DNA from: Atopostipes sp043425375
GTDB lineage: Bacteria > Bacillota > Bacilli > Lactobacillales > Carnobacteriaceae_A
Length of the DNA: 8,021 nt
Direction of reading: 5' to 3'
Assembly: GCA_043425375.1 (NCBI GenBank)
Contig: JBHWQC010000088.1
Coordinates: 1-8,021, forward strand
Both the position numbers and the translations under genes were made by a program. The notes under the pieces were generated by a model, which worked only from the letters and a program-made list of their open reading frames with translations, had not been told where the DNA came from and searched no databases. Position 1 is the stretch's first letter. Each line of letters starts with the position of its first letter. Below, piece by piece: positions 5,901 to 8,021 of the stretch.

Positions 5901-5999
5901 TTGAAAAATCGGAAACAAAAATTTAATCCCTTTTATAAAAACAATCATTCATTGACCGTATCGCCTGCCTCTGCAAACGTCATAATTATTATTACGTAG
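5901..5999 (+). CDS. ilvE leader peptide (isoleucine-rich attenuation peptide)
   Basis: A 32-codon ORF starting at TTG with GGAGG (5888-5892) eight bases upstream. It begins KNRKQKF and ends ANVIIIIT before the TAG stop. The codons at 5979-5993 are GTC ATA ATT ATT ATT, so one Val and four Ile codons in a row lie just ahead of the stop. An in-frame ATG at 5886 would give 37 residues but has no ribosome site. The position between a strong promoter and a terminator, upstream of a branched-chain aminotransferase gene, is that of a transcription-attenuation leader. Ribosome stalling on Ile codons when charged tRNA-Ile is scarce would set the downstream fold. The peptide itself is unlikely to have another role. 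Translation is inferred, not shown. Confidence 0.82.
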   Translation: MKNRKQKFNPFYKNNHSLTVSPASANVIIIIT

Positions 6000-6002
6000 C
6001 CA

Positions 6003-6029
6003 GGATTCATGCCCCCAAAGCATGCGTCC
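6003..6029 (+). promoter_or_regulatory. attenuator hairpin 1:2
   Basis: GGATTCATGC (6003-6012) pairs with GCATGCGTCC (6020-6029) with one mismatch and one G-U pair around the loop CCCCAAA. It begins four bases after the leader stop codon. A ribosome at the stop would cover its 5' arm; one stalled on the Ile codons would leave it free. Confidence 0.65.
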
Positions 6030-6054
6030 TATTTCTAGTTGAGAAATCGGGCGC
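6024..6054 (+). promoter_or_regulatory. attenuator hairpin 2:3
   Basis: GCGTCCTATTTC (6024-6035) pairs with GAAATCGGGCGC (6043-6054): eleven of twelve positions pair, one as G-U, around the loop TAGTTGA. It shares 6024-6029 with hairpin 1:2, so the two cannot coexist. Confidence 0.68.
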
Positions 6055-6076
6055 GTAAGACATCAAGCCTGATTTC
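6043..6076 (+). promoter_or_regulatory. antiterminator pairing 3:4
   Basis: GAAATCGGGC (6043-6052) can pair over ten continuous positions, one G-U, with GCCTGATTTC (6067-6076). The second strand is most of the 5' arm of the terminator at 6065-6102. Forming this helix would prevent termination; hairpin 2:3 would in turn prevent it. Confidence 0.65.
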
Positions 6077-6110
6077 CTCTAGAAATGGAGGATTTCAGGC
6101 TTATTTTTTT
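6065..6110 (+). terminator. ilvE leader attenuator terminator
   Basis: AAGCCTGA..TCCTC (6065-6079) pairs with GAGGA..TCAGGCTT (6088-6102): 13 pairs with a central 2x2 internal loop and an 8-base terminal loop. It is followed by A and seven T (6104-6110). It lies 105 bases ahead of ilvE and no gene other than the leader ORF precedes it, so it is a conditional terminator rather than a gene end. Confidence 0.88.
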
Positions 6111-6141
6111 AGACTTTTATAGAAATTCAAAAAATAGATCA

Positions 6142-6178
6142 AACGGGAGCGAGTGGTATGGCGCTAACCGTTCATTAA
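6142..6178 (+). other. hairpin with a possible hexapeptide ORF before ilvE
   Basis: AACGG/CCGTT (6142-6146, 6168-6172) and AGCG/CGCT (6148-6151, 6162-6165) form a two-part stem. The stem includes ATG at 6158, opening the ORF MALTVH (stop at 6176-6178), with GGGAG eight bases upstream. It sits between the attenuator terminator and ilvE. Translation is possible but unproven. Confidence 0.3.
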
Positions 6179-6214
6179 AATTAACTCGATTAAGTAGATA
6201 GGAGAAGATAAAAG

Positions 6215-7261
6215 ATGGTTGAAATAAAAAAGGAAACAGCAACAAATGGAGTCGATTTGGACTGGGAAAATTTGGGGTTCTCTTATATAAAAACAGATTA
6301 CCGCTATCTTTCGCGTTGGAGAGATGGCCAGTGGGATAACGGGGAACTTACGCGAGATAATCACTTGTACCTCAGCGAAGGCTCGACTGCCCTCCATTAT
6401 GGCCAGTCCAGTTTTGAAGGCATGAAGGCTTACCGAACAGCCGATGGTTCCATTCAATTATTTCGTCCTTATGAAAATGCGCGCCGTATGCAAAGAAGCT
6501 GTGAGCGTTTATTAATGCCCACTTTTCCCGAAGAGCGGTTTGTAGAAGCGGTTAAAGAAACCGTTCGTGCAAATGAAGAATGGGTGCCCCCGTATGAAAG
6601 TGGCAGTACGTTATACATCCGCCCACTTATGCTGGGAGTCGGCAATAATATTGGTGTGGGCCCTGCGGATGAGTATATTTTTACAGTATTTGTGATGCCA
6701 GTCGGTCCTTATTTTAAAGGAGGAATGAAACCTACAAACTTTATCGTCACGGATTATGACCGGGCGGCTCCTCAGGGAACAGGGGCTTCTAAAATCGGCG
6801 GCAATTATGGGGGCAGTTTACTTCCAGGAGCCGAAGCGAAAAGCCGCCATTTCAGTGACTGTATTTATTTAGATCCGGCGACCCATACAAAAATTGAAGA
6901 AGTGGGTTCGGCAAACTTTTTCGGAATTACCCGCGATAATCGATTTGTGACGCCGCTCTCTCCTTCGATTTTACCGAGTATTACAAAATATTCTTTGATG
7001 TATTTGGCTGAGCATCGTCTAGGACTAGAAGTCATTGAAGGTGATGTGTATGTAGACAAGCTCGATCATTTTAAAGAAGCTGGAGCCTGCGGGACAGCTG
7101 CCGTCATTTCACCCATCGGAGGTATTCAACGAAAAGAAGACTTCCATGTCTTCTACTCTGAAACGGAAGTCGGTCCTGTGACCAAAAGGCTCTACGACGA
7201 ATTAGTCGGTATCCAAAAAAGCGATGTAGAAGCGCCTGAAGGTTGGATCGAAAAAGTATAG
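6215..7261 (+). CDS. ilvE: branched-chain-amino-acid aminotransferase
   Basis: A 348-residue PLP enzyme of fold type IV that interconverts leucine, isoleucine and valine with their 2-oxo acids using 2-oxoglutarate/glutamate. It serves as the last step of synthesis or the first of breakdown, in the cytoplasm. ALHYGQSSFEGMKAY (59-73) is the N-terminal signature. The PLP-binding lysine is K193 in ASKIGGNYGGSLLP (191-204), and EEVGSANFF (228-236) and ACGTAAVISPIG (291-302) are the cofactor loops. Length fits the 340-360 residue Gram-positive class. The ATG at 6215 has AGGAG (6200-6204) ten bases upstream. No other ilv or leu gene adjoins it, so the attenuator appears to control ilvE alone. A terminator follows directly. 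Confidence 0.96.
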   Translation: MVEIKKETATNGVDLDWENLGFSYIKTDYRYLSRWRDGQWDNGELTRDNHLYLSEGSTALHYGQSSFEGMKAYRTADGSIQLFRPYENARRMQRSCERLLMPTFPEERFVEAVKETVRANEEWVPPYESGSTLYIRPLMLGVGNNIGVGPADEYIFTVFVMPVGPYFKGGMKPTNFIVTDYDRAAPQGTGASKIGGNYGGSLLPGAEAKSRHFSDCIYLDPATHTKIEEVGSANFFGITRDNRFVTPLSPSILPSITKYSLMYLAEHRLGLEVIEGDVYVDKLDHFKEAGACGTAAVISPIGGIQRKEDFHVFYSETEVGPVTKRLYDELVGIQKSDVEAPEGWIEKV

Positions 7262-7269
7262 AAGTTTAT

Positions 7270-7301
7270 AGACGACAGTTTTTATGGCTGTCGTCTTTTT
7301 T
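7270..7301 (+). terminator. ilvE intrinsic terminator
   Basis: AGACGACAG (7270-7278) pairs with CTGTCGTCT (7288-7296) in a perfect 9-bp stem, followed by TTTTT. It starts eight bases after the ilvE stop codon. Confidence 0.93.
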
Positions 7302-7305
7302 ACGG

Positions 7306-7321
7306 AATTTTGAGCAAAATT
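7306..7321. repeat. near-perfect palindrome AATTTTGAGCAAAATT
   Basis: AATTTTG and CAAAATT flank only two bases, a compact operator-like palindrome just after the ilvE terminator. It resembles the CodY box (AATTTTCWGAAAATT) but has one extra central base. No regulator can be assigned. Confidence 0.4.
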
Positions 7322-7359
7322 TGATTCCTGGCGCTGCGTATTTCAGATCTGTTTTGCAC

Positions 7360-7423
7360 CAGCAGTGATTTAATAAACGGATAAATTCCTATTAATTATC
7401 CGCTTTTTATATCGCCACTGCTG
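7360..7423. other. nested inverted repeats with a terminator-like inner hairpin
   Basis: The outer arms CAGCAGTG (7360-7367) and CACTGCTG (7416-7423) are exact inverted repeats. Inside them CGGATAA (7378-7384) pairs with TTATCCG (7396-7402), followed by CTTTTT (7403-7408) as in a plus-strand terminator. The 64-base unit could be a back-up terminator, the end of a small RNA or a mobile-repeat remnant. No ORF is present. Confidence 0.45.
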
Positions 7424-7459
7424 CCAAATGCATTTTCAGGCGAGTAGTGATGTTTTTTG

Positions 7460-7484
7460 TGTGTATTTTGACGAAACATACACA
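7460..7484. promoter_or_regulatory. inverted repeat upstream of the lipoprotein promoter, possible operator
   Basis: TGTGTAT (7460-7466) and ATACACA (7478-7484) are perfect 7-base arms spaced by 11 bases. They lie 28 bases upstream of the -35 of the next gene. The layout suits a dimeric regulator; none can be named. Confidence 0.4.
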
Positions 7485-7512
7485 TTTATCCACTCATCCT
7501 TGCTCTAACTTA

Positions 7513-7540
7513 TTGACAGCCTTAAATATTGCTGTATATT
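7513..7540 (+). promoter_or_regulatory. promoter of the DUF4349 lipoprotein gene
   Basis: TTGACA (7513-7518) is a perfect -35, and TATATT (7535-7540, five of six) follows at 16 bases. The predicted start near 7547 gives a leader of about 28 bases. Confidence 0.75.
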
Positions 7541-7574
7541 TAAATTAAACAACAATTGGTTAGGAGTGTTTGCC

Positions 7575-8021
7575 ATGAAAAAACGTTCGATCTTCAAGAT
7601 AACCGCATCGGTATTGCTTAGTCTCTTCCTCTTACTCGCCTGTGCACAAGATTCTCAAACGACCGAGGAATACGACATGGGGCAGACGACCGAACAGGAT
7701 ATGGCAGCAGAAGAAACGGCACAAGTAGATGAAGCGGCTGATAGCCAGGGGGATGGAGAAATTGCTCTCAATTTAGGCGATAAAATTATTGAAAATGCCT
7801 ATTTAACCTACGAAACAACCAACTTTGATGCGGCGCTCACCTACGTGAATGAACAAGTCACCGCCTTTGACGGCTTAGTCGAACACTCCAACAGAGGGCA
7901 AGCCACTTACGAAAGACAACCTGGCGATTACATGTCCATGACCATCCGCATTCCGCAAGAACAGCTGCATCCCTTTATCGATTCCCTTGACGCCTTTAAT
8001 CAGCTGTACATTCTTTCCCAA
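7575..8021 (+). CDS. DUF4349-type lipoprotein, N-terminal part (runs off the right edge)
   Basis: The first 149 codons are present. Residues 1-22 form a lipoprotein signal: positive MKKRSIFK, then a hydrophobic core ending LLLA, with C23 as the likely lipidated cysteine (lipobox LLAC). An acidic Gln/Thr/Glu-rich linker (about 24-62) follows, as is common for tethering to the outer membrane face. From residue 69, KIIENAYLTYETTNFDAAL, then the segment with VTAFDGLVEHSN, and MTIRIPQEQLHPFIDSL fit the start of the DUF4349 domain, which is of unknown function and often followed by a coiled coil and a C-terminal membrane helix. The ATG at 7575 has AGGAG (7562-7566) eight bases upstream and a clear promoter. 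Family assignment is from recognised motifs; the C-terminus is missing. Confidence 0.85.
   Translation, partial: MKKRSIFKITASVLLSLFLLLACAQDSQTTEEYDMGQTTEQDMAAEETAQVDEAADSQGDGEIALNLGDKIIENAYLTYETTNFDAALTYVNEQVTAFDGLVEHSNRGQATYERQPGDYMSMTIRIPQEQLHPFIDSLDAFNQLYILSQ

Noticed and set aside
5868..6214. T-box riboswitch controlling ilvE
   Set aside because: No T-box consensus GGTGGNACCGCG or specifier-loop layout was found; the translated Ile-rich leader explains the region better.
6164..6457. Minus-strand 97-codon ORF overlapping the ilvE start
   Set aside because: Antisense to the ilvE N-terminal signature region and its ribosome site; no promoter or family motif.
6865..7059. Minus-strand 64-codon ORF inside ilvE
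   Set aside because: Antisense shadow of a strongly conserved part of the aminotransferase.
7428..7508. 26-codon ORF (begins MHFQASSD) in the ilvE-lipoprotein gap
   Set aside because: No ribosome site, and it runs through the operator-like repeat; probably chance.

Overview
The window looks like chromosomal DNA of a low-to-moderate-GC Bacillota bacterium, most likely of the Lactobacillales (Carnobacteriaceae/Aerococcaceae-like). This rests on strong AGGAG-type ribosome sites, TTGACA/TATAAT and extended -10 (TGnTATAAT) promoters, U-tailed intrinsic terminators, and the type of proteins: a Gram-positive ilvE, a TreR of the Bacillus type and a cytoplasmic type I pullulanase. The genus cannot be fixed from sequence reading alone. 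No rRNA, tRNA, CRISPR array, insertion sequence or phage gene was seen; this is housekeeping metabolism.

Layout. Bases 1-488 (minus) hold the N-terminal 162 codons of formate-tetrahydrofolate ligase (fhs), which runs off the left edge. Divergent from it is a 73-residue two-helix membrane protein of the DUF378 type (666-887), followed by two tandem hairpins. Methylglyoxal synthase (mgsA, 1072-1458) is on the minus strand, divergent from a DadA-type FAD-dependent amino-acid oxidoreductase (1583-2710). A promoter with an extended -10 and a cre-like CcpA site then drives type I pullulanase (pulA, 2867-4876). A long branched terminator-like structure follows, then a trehalose-operon-type repressor (treR, 4998-5738) and a clear terminator.

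The most interesting part is 5817-6110, upstream of the branched-chain aminotransferase gene ilvE (6215-7261). A near-consensus promoter transcribes a 32-codon leader ORF ending Val-Ile-Ile-Ile-Ile-Thr-stop. It is followed by three alternative hairpins and a terminator with a U7 tail. This reads as a ribosome-dependent transcription attenuator that senses isoleucine (perhaps valine) charging, rather than the T-box riboswitch usual in this phylum.

After the ilvE terminator a 313-base gap carries several palindromes and a promoter for a DUF4349-type lipoprotein, cut by the right edge after 149 codons.

Functionally the window mixes one-carbon metabolism (fhs), glycolytic overflow (mgsA), amino-acid metabolism (the DadA-like oxidase and ilvE) and alpha-glucan/disaccharide use (pulA, treR). 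Most genes appear to be single transcription units with their own promoters and terminators. The exception is treR, which has almost no room for a promoter of its own after the terminator-like element.
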